Origin: Streptomyces sp. NBC_00083
Lineage (GTDB): Bacteria; Actinomycetota; Actinomycetes; Streptomycetales; Streptomycetaceae
Assembly (NCBI RefSeq): GCF_026343295.1
Contig: NZ_JAPELY010000001.1
Location: 2,232,001 to 2,296,000, forward strand
Length of the DNA stretch: 64,000 bases
Reading direction: 5' to 3'
The position numbers were made by a program, and so were the translations under genes. Positions 52,254-62,248 of the stretch are shown here, piece after piece (the stretch's first letter is position 1; the number at the start of each line of letters is the position of its first letter). The notes beneath the pieces were generated by a model. It did no database searches and was not told the DNA's origin. It saw only the letters and a list, made by a program, of their open reading frames with translations.

Positions 52254-53624
52254 ATGACCGGCTCCACCCCACGCAGAACCTTCCTCGCCGCGGCCGTCGC
52301 CGTCGCGGCCGGTGCCGCCGTGACCTCGTCCGGCGGACCGGCGGCAGCCGCCGCGTCCGGCGCCGCGTCCCGAACCAGACAGGGCCAACAGCTCGTGGAC
52401 AACCAGGCCTGGACCACCCACGCCCAGTGGCGCTCGGGCGCCGCGCACGGCGTGCGCGCCGAGGACGGCCGCCGTCCGGGCATCGTGATCGACCGCCCCG
52501 CCGGGACCACCGTCTACACCGACCCGCACACCGGGGCGAGCGCCACCTGGGAGTACGCGAGCTGGACCTCGCCCCTTCACCGCTCCACCGTCCCCGCCAC
52601 CGAGGCCGTCGCCCACTGGAACGCGCACACCCCCGCCGGGACCTGGCTCCAGGTCGAACTGCTCGGCACGTACACCGACGGCACCGCGACCCCCGCGTAC
52701 GTCATGGGCCGCTGGACGGCCGGCGACGGCGACACCGACATCCGGCGCACCTCCGTCGACGGCCAGGGCGACGGCAAGAGCTCCATCTCGACGGACACCT
52801 TCGCCATCGGCGCCCCCGCCACCGGGCTGCGCCTGGCCGCCTACCGGCTGCGGATCACGCTGTACCGCCGGCCGGGCAGCCGGCTCACGCCGACCGTGTG
52901 GCGGGTCGGCGCGATGGCCTCCGACGTTCCCGACCGGTTCACGGTGGACGCCTCGACCCCGGGTTTCGCGGGCGAGCTGGAGGTGCCGAGCTACTCGCAG
53001 GAGATCCACAAGGGCCAGTACCCCCAGTACGACAACGGCGGCGAGGCCTGGTGCAGCCCCACCTCCTCGCAAATGATCATCGAGTACTGGGGGCGGAAGC
53101 CCAGCCCCGCCGACCTCGCCTGGGTCGACCCCGCCTACGCCGACCCCCAGGTCTGCCAGGCGGCCCGCGGCACCTACGACTACCAGTACGCCGGGTGCGG
53201 CAACTGGCCTTTCAACGCGGCGTACGCCGCCACCTACCGGGACATGAGCGCCGTCGTGACCCGGCTGCGCTCCCTGAACGACGTGGAGGGCCTGATTCGC
53301 GCGGGCATCCCGGCCATAACGTCCCAGTCCTTCCTGGCGACGGAGCTGACCGGCGCCGGCTACGGCACCTCCGGCCATCTGATGACGGTGACCGGCTTCA
53401 CCGGCACCGGGGACGTGATCGCACACGATCCCGCCTCGCCCGACGACAGCGCGGTCCGCCGCGTCTACAAGAGGCGCGAGTTCGAGAACATCTGGCTGCG
53501 CACCAAGCGCCACAACGCGAGCGGCAACGTGGTGTCCGGCACAGGCGGCGTCTGCTACCTGTACTGGCCCGCGGACCCGACGCCCGTGCAGCGCACGGCC
53601 CTCGCGGCCGTCGGCATCCGCTGA
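52254..53624 (+). CDS. Tat-exported C39-like cysteine peptidase
   Basis: 456 residues. The N-terminus TPRRTFLAAAVAVAAGAAV is a likely Tat signal. A ~190-residue beta-rich N-terminal domain is followed by a papain-like peptidase C39-type domain with Cys267 (GGEAWCSPTSSQM), His375 (GTSGHLMTVTGF) and Asp392 (VIAHDPAS), which fit a Cys-His-Asp triad. Exported cysteine peptidases of this kind are common in Streptomyces; the substrate is unknown. The upstream 200 bases hold no gene. Confidence 0.9.
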   Translation: MTGSTPRRTFLAAAVAVAAGAAVTSSGGPAAAAASGAASRTRQGQQLVDNQAWTTHAQWRSGAAHGVRAEDGRRPGIVIDRPAGTTVYTDPHTGASATWEYASWTSPLHRSTVPATEAVAHWNAHTPAGTWLQVELLGTYTDGTATPAYVMGRWTAGDGDTDIRRTSVDGQGDGKSSISTDTFAIGAPATGLRLAAYRLRITLYRRPGSRLTPTVWRVGAMASDVPDRFTVDASTPGFAGELEVPSYSQEIHKGQYPQYDNGGEAWCSPTSSQMIIEYWGRKPSPADLAWVDPAYADPQVCQAARGTYDYQYAGCGNWPFNAAYAATYRDMSAVVTRLRSLNDVEGLIRAGIPAITSQSFLATELTGAGYGTSGHLMTVTGFTGTGDVIAHDPASPDDSAVRRVYKRREFENIWLRTKRHNASGNVVSGTGGVCYLYWPADPTPVQRTALAAVGIR

Positions 53625-53740
53625 GGGGCCGACCGGCACCCCGGGGCAGTGATGTTCGTCTCTACCCCGGGGGCCCGGTCCGCTGGCACTGTGGAACGGT
53701 CACCGGGGGGACCGTGCACCACACGACCGAGTGAGTTCCC

Positions 53741-53905
53741 ATGACCCTGCCTGCCACCACGCTCGACGACCCCCGCGCCCTGGCCGAGCTGCGCGCCCGC
53801 ACCGGCGGCCCCAAGGACACCGGCCCCAAGATCCTCGAACACGTCCTGGGCTGGACCCTCGTGGTGGTCATCGCCATGCTGGTCACTCAGGCCGGGCTGC
53901 TGTAG
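53741..53905 (+). CDS. Small membrane protein, SCO1431-like family
   Basis: 54 residues, read directly from the ATG at 53741 to the TAG at 53903-53905. The N-terminal half is charged (ALAELRARTGGPKDTGPKILEH) and the C-terminal half is one membrane helix (LGWTLVVVIAMLVTQAGLL). This matches, in my recollection, a small actinobacterial family named after SCO1431. Its last 23 bases overlap the 3' end of the opposite-strand membrane protein gene. Function unknown; single-helix topology suggests a regulatory or scaffold subunit. Confidence 0.8.
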   Translation: MTLPATTLDDPRALAELRARTGGPKDTGPKILEHVLGWTLVVVIAMLVTQAGLL

Positions 53906-54785
53906 CCGGCCCCCGGTCGAACTCCGCACCGGCCCTCCAGTGCCGGTGCGGAACCCCCACGAGGCCGTACAGGAAGCGCACCGGAGAGCGCCGGGCCAGG
54001 AGCGCCGCTCCCGCCAGGACCGCGAAGAGCGCGAGGCCCAGCGGCCACCCCGTCAGGCGCACCAGGGCGCTCGCGGCGAGGGCGCCGACGCAGGGCAGCC
54101 CGTAGACACCGGCCGCCGCGACGGCCACCGCGACGATCCGTGGCACCTTCCGGTCCTCGTCCGCGCCCGGCAGCTCCCAGCCCTCCATGAGCCAGCCGAT
54201 CTCCATGACGAGCAGGGTGCCGATCACCGCCGCGCCGAGCACGAGGAGCGCGAGGAACGTCCCCGACGTCACGAAGTGCAGCACGTGGTTGACCACGCTG
54301 TCCCGCGGCCACGCGCGCAGCTCCCGCGGGGCGGTGGTGAGCAGCCGGCGGTAGCCCGTGCCGTCCCAGCCGTGGACGAGCACCGCGCACAGCAGGAAGT
54401 GCCCGCCGACGCTCTGCAGGTAGGCCCAGTATCCGGCGCCCACGAGCACCAGCGCCTGTGCGACGAGGAAGCCGAGCACCGCGGCGACCACCGTGCCCCC
54501 CGCGTCGAGGAACACGAACCCGGCCCAGACGCCGTGCGCGTCGTGAGCCACCTGCATCGTCGCCCACGACGGGTTCTGCCACAGCATGAAGAGCCCCGTG
54601 GGCACCTGAAGCACCGCGGCGAAGAGCACGGTCAGGGTGAGGTACGGATTCGCGGCGCGGCTGCGCGTGCGCACCCCCTCCTCGTGCACCGAGCGCTGCC
54701 ACCACTGGAGCTGGCGGGCGGCCGAGACGGCGAGGGTGGCGCCCGTCGCGTACGCCCAGAACAGCGCGGCCTGGATCGGGATCAC
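53883..54785 (-). CDS. Multi-pass integral membrane protein
   Basis: 300 residues with about 7-8 hydrophobic segments. The GTG start sits in the stop of the DUF6114 gene (4-base overlap). Several histidines lie at helix ends (VAHDAHGVWAGFVFLDAGG, GGHFLLCAVLVHGWDG, NHVLHFVTSG), reminiscent of a heme- or quinone-linked membrane protein, but I cannot place it in a named family. It is the last gene of the DUF6230-DUF6114 operon and faces the 54-residue membrane protein. Confidence 0.75.
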   Translation of the reverse strand: MIPIQAALFWAYATGATLAVSAARQLQWWQRSVHEEGVRTRSRAANPYLTLTVLFAAVLQVPTGLFMLWQNPSWATMQVAHDAHGVWAGFVFLDAGGTVVAAVLGFLVAQALVLVGAGYWAYLQSVGGHFLLCAVLVHGWDGTGYRRLLTTAPRELRAWPRDSVVNHVLHFVTSGTFLALLVLGAAVIGTLLVMEIGWLMEGWELPGADEDRKVPRIVAVAVAAAGVYGLPCVGALAASALVRLTGWPLGLALFAVLAGAALLARRSPVRFLYGLVGVPHRHWRAGAEFDRGPATAARPE

Positions 54786-55966
54786 GAGGCCCCCAGGGTC
54801 AGGCCGTTCGCGACGATCGAGTCCGAGGTGACCAGGGCCTGTTCGGCCGTCACCCGGGTCATGAACACGAACGGCGGGACGACCGGCGGCACCGGCAGGG
54901 TGGTGGGGTCGAAGGTGAGGCAGAGCAGCCCTTCGAGACAGCCGCTGAACTTGCTGAGATAGAGCGTCACGTTCCCGCTGAGGTCCAACGAGTCTGCTCC
55001 CAGGGCGAGTTCGTCATGGCCGTCGCGGGTCTTGAGGCGGTAGTCGGTGAGCGAGGCCGAGGTCATCCGGAGCACCATCACCTTGAGGGGGCCCTGCGCC
55101 GTGGGCACGGTCGTCACCCCGGCGAGCAGGAAGCCGTGGGGGGCGAAGCGCGTGGTGGTCACCGCGGGCGGCACCAGGGGCGCGGTGACGGCGCCCGCCC
55201 TCGGCGGAGCCGGAGACGGTGGGGCCTGCGTCTGCGCCTGCGCCGGTGGGCGCGGGTCCAGGGCGATCAGCAGGGCCACGGGCAGGGCGGCGGCGAGCGT
55301 GCGCTGCGTGCGTACGGAGGTCGCGCGCCCGGTGGCCTGCTCCTTCGGCGTCCAGCCGAACCCCATGGCGCTGCCCGCGATCCCGAGCGCCATCCCGACG
55401 AGGAACCCGCCGAGGTTGGTGGCCGCGAAGGAGAGCACCGACAGGATCAGGGCGTTGAGGGACACGTAGTGCCGGGTGTGCGGCAGGACCCACAGGAAGA
55501 GTCCGGCGACGACGAGGGCAAGGCCGATGCCGATCGCGGCGATTCCGCCGAGGCCCAGGCTGACCAGGATGGTGAGCGGAGACAGCGGCACCACGAGCAG
55601 CTCCGTGCCGCCGAGCACGAGCAGGAGCCCGGCCCAGAACGGCCGGGTCCGCCGCCATCCCCGCAGCGCGCGCCGGGCCTCGGGCAGCGGGAGCCGCTCG
55701 TCGAGCCAGGGGTACCGGACGCCGGACGTGCCGGTCGGGCCGGACCGGGCGGAGGTGCCACCGGGCCGGTCCGGCCGGGGCCGGTCGGGCCGGGGCGCCC
55801 AGGCCCAGGGTGCAGCGGTCGGCGGTGAGCCGTCCCGCGCCCGCGCCCCCGGCCGCGTCCGGGGTGCAGGGCCCTCGGGGGCGCCACCCGGGGTGCCGCT
55901 CTCGTCCGGGGTGGCGGCCCCGCCGGCGCGGGGTGGCCGGAGCAGGGCCAGCCGCCTCAGAAGCAC
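54782..55966 (-). CDS. DUF6114-domain membrane protein
   Basis: 394 residues from a GTG at 55966 that overlaps the DUF6230 stop by 10 bases. A Pro/Arg-rich cytoplasmic N-terminus (~95 residues) is followed by a four-helix membrane domain (RRTRPFWAGLLLVLGGTELLVVPLS to GFLVGMALGIAGSAMGFGWTP) of DUF6114 type. A Pro/Ala/Gln linker and an exported C-terminal domain of ~120 residues (TRFAPHGFLLAGVTTVP to DSIVANGLTLG) complete it. The start could lie further downstream, since the N-terminal part is low-complexity. No biochemical role is known to me. Confidence 0.8.
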   Translation of the reverse strand: MLLRRLALLRPPRAGGAATPDESGTPGGAPEGPAPRTRPGARARDGSPPTAAPWAWAPRPDRPRPDRPGGTSARSGPTGTSGVRYPWLDERLPLPEARRALRGWRRTRPFWAGLLLVLGGTELLVVPLSPLTILVSLGLGGIAAIGIGLALVVAGLFLWVLPHTRHYVSLNALILSVLSFAATNLGGFLVGMALGIAGSAMGFGWTPKEQATGRATSVRTQRTLAAALPVALLIALDPRPPAQAQTQAPPSPAPPRAGAVTAPLVPPAVTTTRFAPHGFLLAGVTTVPTAQGPLKVMVLRMTSASLTDYRLKTRDGHDELALGADSLDLSGNVTLYLSKFSGCLEGLLCLTFDPTTLPVPPVVPPFVFMTRVTAEQALVTSDSIVANGLTLGAS

Positions 55967-56571
55967 TTCTTGCCGCCGATGCTCACATCGACCTTCATCC
56001 CCTTCAGGCGGAAGTCGCCACCGGTCGCCGACCAGGCGTGCGACTTCACGCCGTCGACCTCGATGGAGCCGGCCTGGAGGCCGAACTTGCCCGGCTGGCC
56101 CTGAACTCCCTTGACAGCATCCAGAGTTGAGGCGTCCCGGCCTATCTGGGCGGTGCCGAACCGCGCGTCGCCGACCAAGTCCTCGCCGTCGATGACCAGA
56201 TTGCTGGCGGTGACCTCGCCCGCGTCGCCGCCCGCCGTCAGCTTGAAGACCACCGTGCCGACGGGGGTGCTCACCTCGGCGGACTGGCAGATGTCGCTGA
56301 GCCTCGCGTCGCCGATGCCGAGCAGCGCCACGGGGTGGCCCTTGCCGTCGACGGACCGGTCGGTCTGGACGTACGAGGAGAGCCCCGAGCTGGTCAGCTT
56401 GCCCGACGCGACCTGGAAACTGGTGCCGGAGACCGCGAACGACGCGGCCAGCGCGCCCTCGGCCATCACATTGGCCATGATCCCGACCGCGACGACCGCC
56501 GGAAGGGCGACGACCGCGGTCTTCCTCCATGCTGTTCTGCCCTCGGCCAACGGCCTTCTGGCTGCGCTCAC
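55957..56571 (-). CDS. DUF6230-family secreted or anchored protein
   Basis: 204 residues from the GTG at 56571, with GGGAGGA upstream; the frame extends to 56682 without conservation. One N-terminal hydrophobic segment (AWRKTAVVALPAVVAVGIMANVMAEGALA) could be a signal peptide or anchor. The rest is a beta-rich domain with the pattern typical of DUF6230 (VSGTSFQVASGKLTSSGLSSYVQTDRSVDGKGHPVALLGIGDARLSDICQS) and a cysteine near each end. It is the first gene of the operon and is divergent from the TetR gene. Confidence 0.85.
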   Translation of the reverse strand: MSAARRPLAEGRTAWRKTAVVALPAVVAVGIMANVMAEGALAASFAVSGTSFQVASGKLTSSGLSSYVQTDRSVDGKGHPVALLGIGDARLSDICQSAEVSTPVGTVVFKLTAGGDAGEVTASNLVIDGEDLVGDARFGTAQIGRDASTLDAVKGVQGQPGKFGLQAGSIEVDGVKSHAWSATGGDFRLKGMKVDVSIGGKKCF

Positions 56572-56683
56572 TTGATCCTCCCGTACGATCCGGCGAACCC
56601 TCGGAAAGGCGGTGCAGGGGGAGTGCGAAGGCAGGTCTGCCATACTGCGGGCATCCTGCGGCAGTTGGAGACTAGGGCTCAAT

Positions 56684-57343
56684 TTGAATAATAGTCAACA
56701 GGGCGGAACGACCGAGAGATCCCAGGCGCGTCGCTCCGAACTCATCGCGACAGGGCGGAAGTTGTTCGCCGACACCTCCTACGACGCGCTGTCGATGGAT
56801 GACATCGCCAAACACGCGGGGGTGGCCAAGGGCCTGATCTACTACTACTTCAAGTCCAAACGGGGCTACTACCTCGCCATCGTCGAGGACTCCGTCGCCG
56901 ATCTCGTCTCGCGCGCCGCGAGCGACACCGAGCTGCCCCGCGCCGAGCGCGTGCACCGCACCATCGACGGCTATCTGCGCTACGCCGAGCACCACCAGGC
57001 GGCGTACCGGACGATCGTCACCGGCGGGGTCGGCTTCGACACCCAGGTGCAGGCGATCCGGGACGCGGTGCGCGAGGAGCTGATCGCCACCATCGCCGTC
57101 GGCGCCTACGGCACCCGGGACGTCCCGGTGCTCGCCCGGCTCGCCCTGCTCGGCTGGCTCGGCAGCGTGGAGAGCGTCACCCTCGACTGGCTCGGCTCCC
57201 TCGAACCGCCCCGCGACACCGTGCGCGAGCTGCTCGTGCGGATGCTTCGGCGCACCCTGGACACCATCGAGGAGTTCGAGCCGTCCTGCCCCGCCCCGGA
57301 CCCGTCCCGGGCGCCGGAGGCCTGGAGCGCGTCGGAGCACTGA
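56684..57343 (+). CDS. TetR/AcrR-family transcriptional regulator
   Basis: 219 residues if the TTG at 56684 is used (AGGG upstream); the GTG at 56612 would add 24 poorly conserved residues. N-terminal HTH: RRSELIATGRKLFADTSYDALSMDDIAKHAGVAKGLIYYYFKSKRGYYLAIV. The C-terminal ligand domain is typical of Streptomyces TetR proteins. It is divergent from the DUF6230 operon and probably represses it. The partly palindromic TTGAATAATAGTCAA at the putative start could be its operator. Confidence 0.85.
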   Translation: MNNSQQGGTTERSQARRSELIATGRKLFADTSYDALSMDDIAKHAGVAKGLIYYYFKSKRGYYLAIVEDSVADLVSRAASDTELPRAERVHRTIDGYLRYAEHHQAAYRTIVTGGVGFDTQVQAIRDAVREELIATIAVGAYGTRDVPVLARLALLGWLGSVESVTLDWLGSLEPPRDTVRELLVRMLRRTLDTIEEFEPSCPAPDPSRAPEAWSASEH

Positions 57344-57350
57344 GCGCGCG

Positions 57351-57384
57351 GAAGGGGCGGGCGGCCGAAGCCACCCGCCCCTTC
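57351..57384. terminator. Bidirectional terminator, TetR gene / second chitinase
   Basis: An 11-bp stem GAAGGGGCGGG/CCCGCCCCTTC with a 12-base loop, between the two facing stops. Confidence 0.8.
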
Positions 57385-57400
57385 TGAGTCAACTCCCGTA

Positions 57401-58690
<1,290 letters not shown>

Positions 58691-58777
58691 CGTGATCTCC
58701 TCGTGGGGAGGGGAGAGCGGGGGCAGGACGCGACGGCTCGAAGCGATTGACATGAACGCACTAAGTCGCTGAAGGGA

Positions 58778-58820
58778 ACGCTAGAAGGACTAGACCAGTG
58801 CGGTCAATGGTGCGGACCAA
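58778..58820 (-). promoter_or_regulatory. Second chitinase promoter with DasR-like element
   Basis: On the minus strand: TTGACC (58807-58802), 18-base spacer, TAGCGT (58783-58778). The spacer holds CTGGTCTAGTCC (12/16 match to dre over 58784-58799), with TTGGTCCGCACC 22 bases upstream (58820-58809). It is the same layout as at 40119-40161. Confidence 0.7.
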
Positions 58821-58899
58821 CTCCGGAGTGCTCAGTTCCGGGAATGCCCGGAACTCGCCGCCCCGCGTGCGGCCGGCGGAAATCGTGATCTTGGAGCCA

Positions 58900-58928
58900 G
58901 TGACGGGACGCGTCCGATCGGGCATACT
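58900..58928 (+). promoter_or_regulatory. Candidate promoter of the acyl-CoA dehydrogenase gene
   Basis: GTGACG (58900-58905), 17-base spacer, CATACT (58923-58928). It resembles a principal-sigma promoter and would give a leader of about 130 bases. Confidence 0.35.
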
Positions 58929-59065
58929 CACAGCGCCACGGCCACCCGCCTGCTACTTCTGTGACCCGGAAGGGAAGGTATCGGCCGTAGAGCAGAGTCA
59001 CCGGCGGCGCCGCCACACCCTGCGCGTGCGTCCGCCGCAGCGCCCGACAGGGAGGAGAGCGCGCC

Positions 59066-60238
59066 ATGCCCGACCGTGCCCCACAGCCGGTGGAACGACA
59101 GCTGCCCACCGAAGAGGCCCGGGACCTCGTCGCGCTGGTGCGCGACATCGTCCAGCGGGAGATCGCGCCCCGGGCCGCCGAGCAGGAGGATGCCGGCGAG
59201 TTTCCGCGCGAGATCTTCACCCTGCTCTCCGAGTCCGGACTGCTCGGCCTTCCGTACGACTCCGAGTTCGGCGGGGGCGACCAGCCCTACGAGGTCTACC
59301 TCCAGGTCCTTGAGGAGCTCGCCTCGGCGCGGCTCACGGTCGGTCTCGGCGTGAGCGTCCACTCGCTCGCCTGTCACGCGCTCGCGGGGTACGGCACCAA
59401 GGAGCAGCAGTCCGAGCACCTGCCGTCGATGCTCGCCGGTGGCCTGCTCGGCGCGTACTGCCTCTCCGAGCCCGCCTCGGGCTCTGACGCGGCCTCGCTG
59501 CGCACCAAGGCGGTGCGGGACGGTGACGCATGGGTCATCACCGGCACCAAGGCCTGGATCACCCACGGCGGGATCGCCGACTTCTACACCGTGCTCGCCC
59601 GCACCGGCGGCGAGGGGGCGCGCGGCATCACGGCCTTCCTGGTGCCCGGCGACGCGGAGGGGCTCTCGCCCGCCGTTCCCGAGAAGAAGATGGGCATGAA
59701 GGGCTCGCCCACCGCCCAGCTCCACTTCGACGGCGTACGTGTCCCCGACTCCCGGCGCATCGGCGAGGAGGGCCAGGGGTTCGCGATCGCGCTCTCCGCG
59801 CTCGACTCCGGCCGGCTCGGCATCGCGGCCTGCGCGATCGGTGTCGCCCAGGCCGCCCTCGACGAGGCGCTCGCCTACGCGACCGGGCGGCAGCAGTTCG
59901 GCCGGCCCATCGCCGACTTCCAGGGCCTGCGCTTCATGCTGGCGGACATGGCGACCCAGATCGAGGCGGGCCGCGCCCTGTACCTCGCGGCGGCCAGGCT
60001 CCGTGACGCGGGGCGCCCCTTCTCCCGCCAGGCCGCGATGGCCAAGCTGTTCTGCACGGACGCGGCGATGAAGGTCACCACGGACGCGGTGCAGGTCCTT
60101 GGCGGCTACGGCTACACGGCCGACTTCCCGGTCGAGCGGTTCATGCGGGAGGCGAAGGTGCTGCAGATCGTGGAGGGCACGAACCAGATCCAGCGGATGG
60201 TCATCGCCCGGCACCTGGCGGGTCCGGAAACCCGCTGA
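59066..60238 (+). CDS. Acyl-CoA dehydrogenase
   Basis: 390 residues from the ATG at 59066, with GGAGAG upstream. Oxidises acyl-CoA to trans-2-enoyl-CoA, passing electrons to ETF. FAD motifs: LSEPASGSDAASLRTKAVRDGD, WITHGGIADFYTVLART; C-terminal QVLGGYGYTADFPVERFMREAK and the catalytic Glu370 in IVEGTNQIQR. The base position is that of short-chain/butyryl-type enzymes. It stands alone on the + strand, followed by the second repeat array. Confidence 0.95.
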   Translation: MPDRAPQPVERQLPTEEARDLVALVRDIVQREIAPRAAEQEDAGEFPREIFTLLSESGLLGLPYDSEFGGGDQPYEVYLQVLEELASARLTVGLGVSVHSLACHALAGYGTKEQQSEHLPSMLAGGLLGAYCLSEPASGSDAASLRTKAVRDGDAWVITGTKAWITHGGIADFYTVLARTGGEGARGITAFLVPGDAEGLSPAVPEKKMGMKGSPTAQLHFDGVRVPDSRRIGEEGQGFAIALSALDSGRLGIAACAIGVAQAALDEALAYATGRQQFGRPIADFQGLRFMLADMATQIEAGRALYLAAARLRDAGRPFSRQAAMAKLFCTDAAMKVTTDAVQVLGGYGYTADFPVERFMREAKVLQIVEGTNQIQRMVIARHLAGPETR

Positions 60239-61089
60239 GCCCGTCCCGCGGGGGTACGTGGCTCGGCCACACCGGGGCCGCCACGATCCGGACCCACTCC
60301 TGGTCGCGGCGCCCCGGCAGGGTCCGGCCCCGGCTCGCCCAATGGCGCAGCAGGGATTGGTAGATGGGCGGATCGGCGTACTGCCGAACCGATTCGGCGG
60401 CCGCGGGCTGTGGCACGGGACCGGGTTCGAACGGGGCCACCCGGCGGCGCCGGCCGCGGCCGGGGGCGCTCGAATAAAGCAAGCTCATGCTGGGGCAACG
60501 CGGGGTGCGGCGGGGCGGTCACCGGCGAAGGCATTCGGGCGTCTGTACGCAGCCCCCCACCCGCGCAGTTCCCCGCGCCCCTGGGCGGGCTGGTCTTGGC
60601 GGGGTGCCCAGCGCCGGCATCCCCGGCCATCCGCTTCGTCTGCGGACCGTGCCCGCGTCTCGCGCAGTTCCCCGCGCCCCTGGGTGGGTTGCCCTGGGCG
60701 GGGTGCCCAGCATTGGCGTCTTCAGCCTGTCCGGCGTTTGAGGACGAGCGCCCTCAAGGCGCGAACGGGGTCTGGGGCGGAGCCCCAGCAACCCCGCCTC
60801 CGTCTGCGGGCCGTGCCCGCGTCTCGCGCAGTTCCCCGCGCCCCTGGGTGGGCTGGTCTTGGCGGGGTGCCCAGCGTCGGCGTCCCAGGCAACCCGGTTT
60901 TCGTCTGCGGACCGTGCCCGCGTCCCGCGCAGCTGGGTGGGTTGCCCTGGGCGGGGTGTCTCATGTTGGCCACCTCGGGTCGTCCGGCGGTGCGGCCCTG
61001 GCGGGGTTGGTGGCGGCCGGTGTCGAGGGGTGGCTACGGGCGCGTAGCTGACGTACCGTCAGGTCTCCGTGTCGGAACGGAGGTTGACC
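60239..61089. other. Intergenic region with repeat array, locus 2
   Basis: 851 bases. 60239-60550 shows nothing I can name. Repeats occupy about 60560-60960. The rest is the leader of the next gene (GGAGG at 61079-61083). Open frames here derive from the repeats. Confidence 0.7.
60560..60960 (-). repeat. Array of the same repeat family in inverted orientation, locus 2
   Basis: The complement of the locus 1 core occurs at 60562, 60661 and 60825, and a copy at 60926 has lost about 12 bases. Spacings are 99, 164 and 101, so full (~164) and short (~100) units alternate. The full unit carries the CGTTTGAGGACGAGCG block and the TGGGGCGGAGCCCCA hairpin. A ~39-base stretch including core and flank is identical to locus 1 on the opposite strand. 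Confidence 0.9.
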
Positions 61090-62211
61090 ATGTCCAGCGA
61101 CCGCCCCATCCCCCTCGACGAATACCCCGTCCACCAGGCCCCCCTCTCCATGGCCCACGTGGTGACGGGTGACCGCAACGCCTACGACCGCTGCATCTTC
61201 CACGTCTTCGACCACCAGGGCCGCGCCCTGCTCATCGCGGGGCTCGGGGTCTACCCCAACGCCGGGGTGATCGACGCCTACGCCACCCTCCGCGTCGGCG
61301 ACACCCTGCACGCCGTCCGCGCGTCCGACGCCCTCGGCGACGACCGCATGAACCTGAGCGTCGGCCCGCTGACGATCACCGTCGACGCCCCGTTGCGCCG
61401 CCTCGCGCTGCACTGCGCTCCCGATCCGGACGACCCGCACGGACTCTCGTACGGCGTCGTCTGGAACGCCGACTTCCCCGCCCTGTGGGAGCCCCACCAC
61501 GTGCAGCGCAAGGGGGACAGGCTCACCCTCGAAGGGCGGCGGTTCGTGCAGGCCGGGCACTGCACCGGCGTCATCCGCGCGGGCGGCGAGGAGATACCCG
61601 TCACGGCGGGGGAGTGGACCGGGACGCGCGACCGCAGCTGGGGGGTGCGGCCGATCCCCGGCGAGGAGGCCGGGCGCGGCGACGAGTACCGCCCCGAGGG
61701 CTTCCACTGGCTCTGGGTCCCGGCCCGCTTCGACGACCGGTTCGTCATGGTCATCGCCCAGGAGGACGCCGACGGCTACCGCACCCTCAACGAGGCGGCC
61801 CTGGTGCGCGAGGGCCACCCGGACGCCCAACTCGGCTGGCCCCAGGCCGACATCACCTACCGCCCCGGCACCCGCCACCCCGAGCGCGCGGTCATCCACC
61901 TCACCGACCGGTCCCGCAAGCCCCTCGAACTCGGCGTCGAGATCCTCGCCTCCTCACCCCTCGCCGTCGGCGCCGGCTATCCGCCCGCCGACGGCTGGCA
62001 GCACGGCACCTGGCAGGGCCGGGGCTGGACCGACCGCCAGGTCTACGACCTCTCCGACCCGGCCGCCCACCCGATGGCCGCGTACGGCGTGACCGACCAC
62101 GCCGCCCGCTTCACCCTCGACGGACAGACCGGTTACGGGATCTTCGAGCACGGCAGCTTCGGCCGCCACGACCCGAGCGGCTTCGCCGACCACACCTCCG
62201 TCGCCCCCTGA
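61090..62211 (+). CDS. Unrecognised beta-rich protein, possibly CrtC/AttH-like
   Basis: 373 residues from the ATG at 61090, with GGAGG 6 bases upstream (GTG 61069 is possible). No signal peptide or membrane segment. The sequence is rich in alternating beta strands and Trp/His/Tyr (WEPHHVQRKGDRLTLEGRRFVQ, WTGTRDRSWGVRPIPG, FHWLWVPARFDDRFVMVI). The RDRSWGVR segment recalls the AttH/hydroxyneurosporene-synthase double-lipocalin fold. That assignment is tentative. It lies 37 bases before the APH-like phosphotransferase, so a shared pathway is likely. Confidence 0.75.
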   Translation: MSSDRPIPLDEYPVHQAPLSMAHVVTGDRNAYDRCIFHVFDHQGRALLIAGLGVYPNAGVIDAYATLRVGDTLHAVRASDALGDDRMNLSVGPLTITVDAPLRRLALHCAPDPDDPHGLSYGVVWNADFPALWEPHHVQRKGDRLTLEGRRFVQAGHCTGVIRAGGEEIPVTAGEWTGTRDRSWGVRPIPGEEAGRGDEYRPEGFHWLWVPARFDDRFVMVIAQEDADGYRTLNEAALVREGHPDAQLGWPQADITYRPGTRHPERAVIHLTDRSRKPLELGVEILASSPLAVGAGYPPADGWQHGTWQGRGWTDRQVYDLSDPAAHPMAAYGVTDHAARFTLDGQTGYGIFEHGSFGRHDPSGFADHTSVAP

Positions 62212-62248
62212 CCCAGCCCCGCCCGTCCGCCGTGAAGGGAGCACCGCC

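Larger units (their letters stand above)
58691..59065. other. Divergent region, chitinase / acyl-CoA dehydrogenase
   Basis: Holds the chitinase promoter (58778-58820) and a candidate promoter for the dehydrogenase (58900-58928). No gene seen. Confidence 0.6.

Noticed and set aside
60099-61172. 357-codon frame spanning the end of the dehydrogenase and repeat locus 2
   Set aside because: Begins inside a certain gene and runs through the repeats; translation is repetitive.
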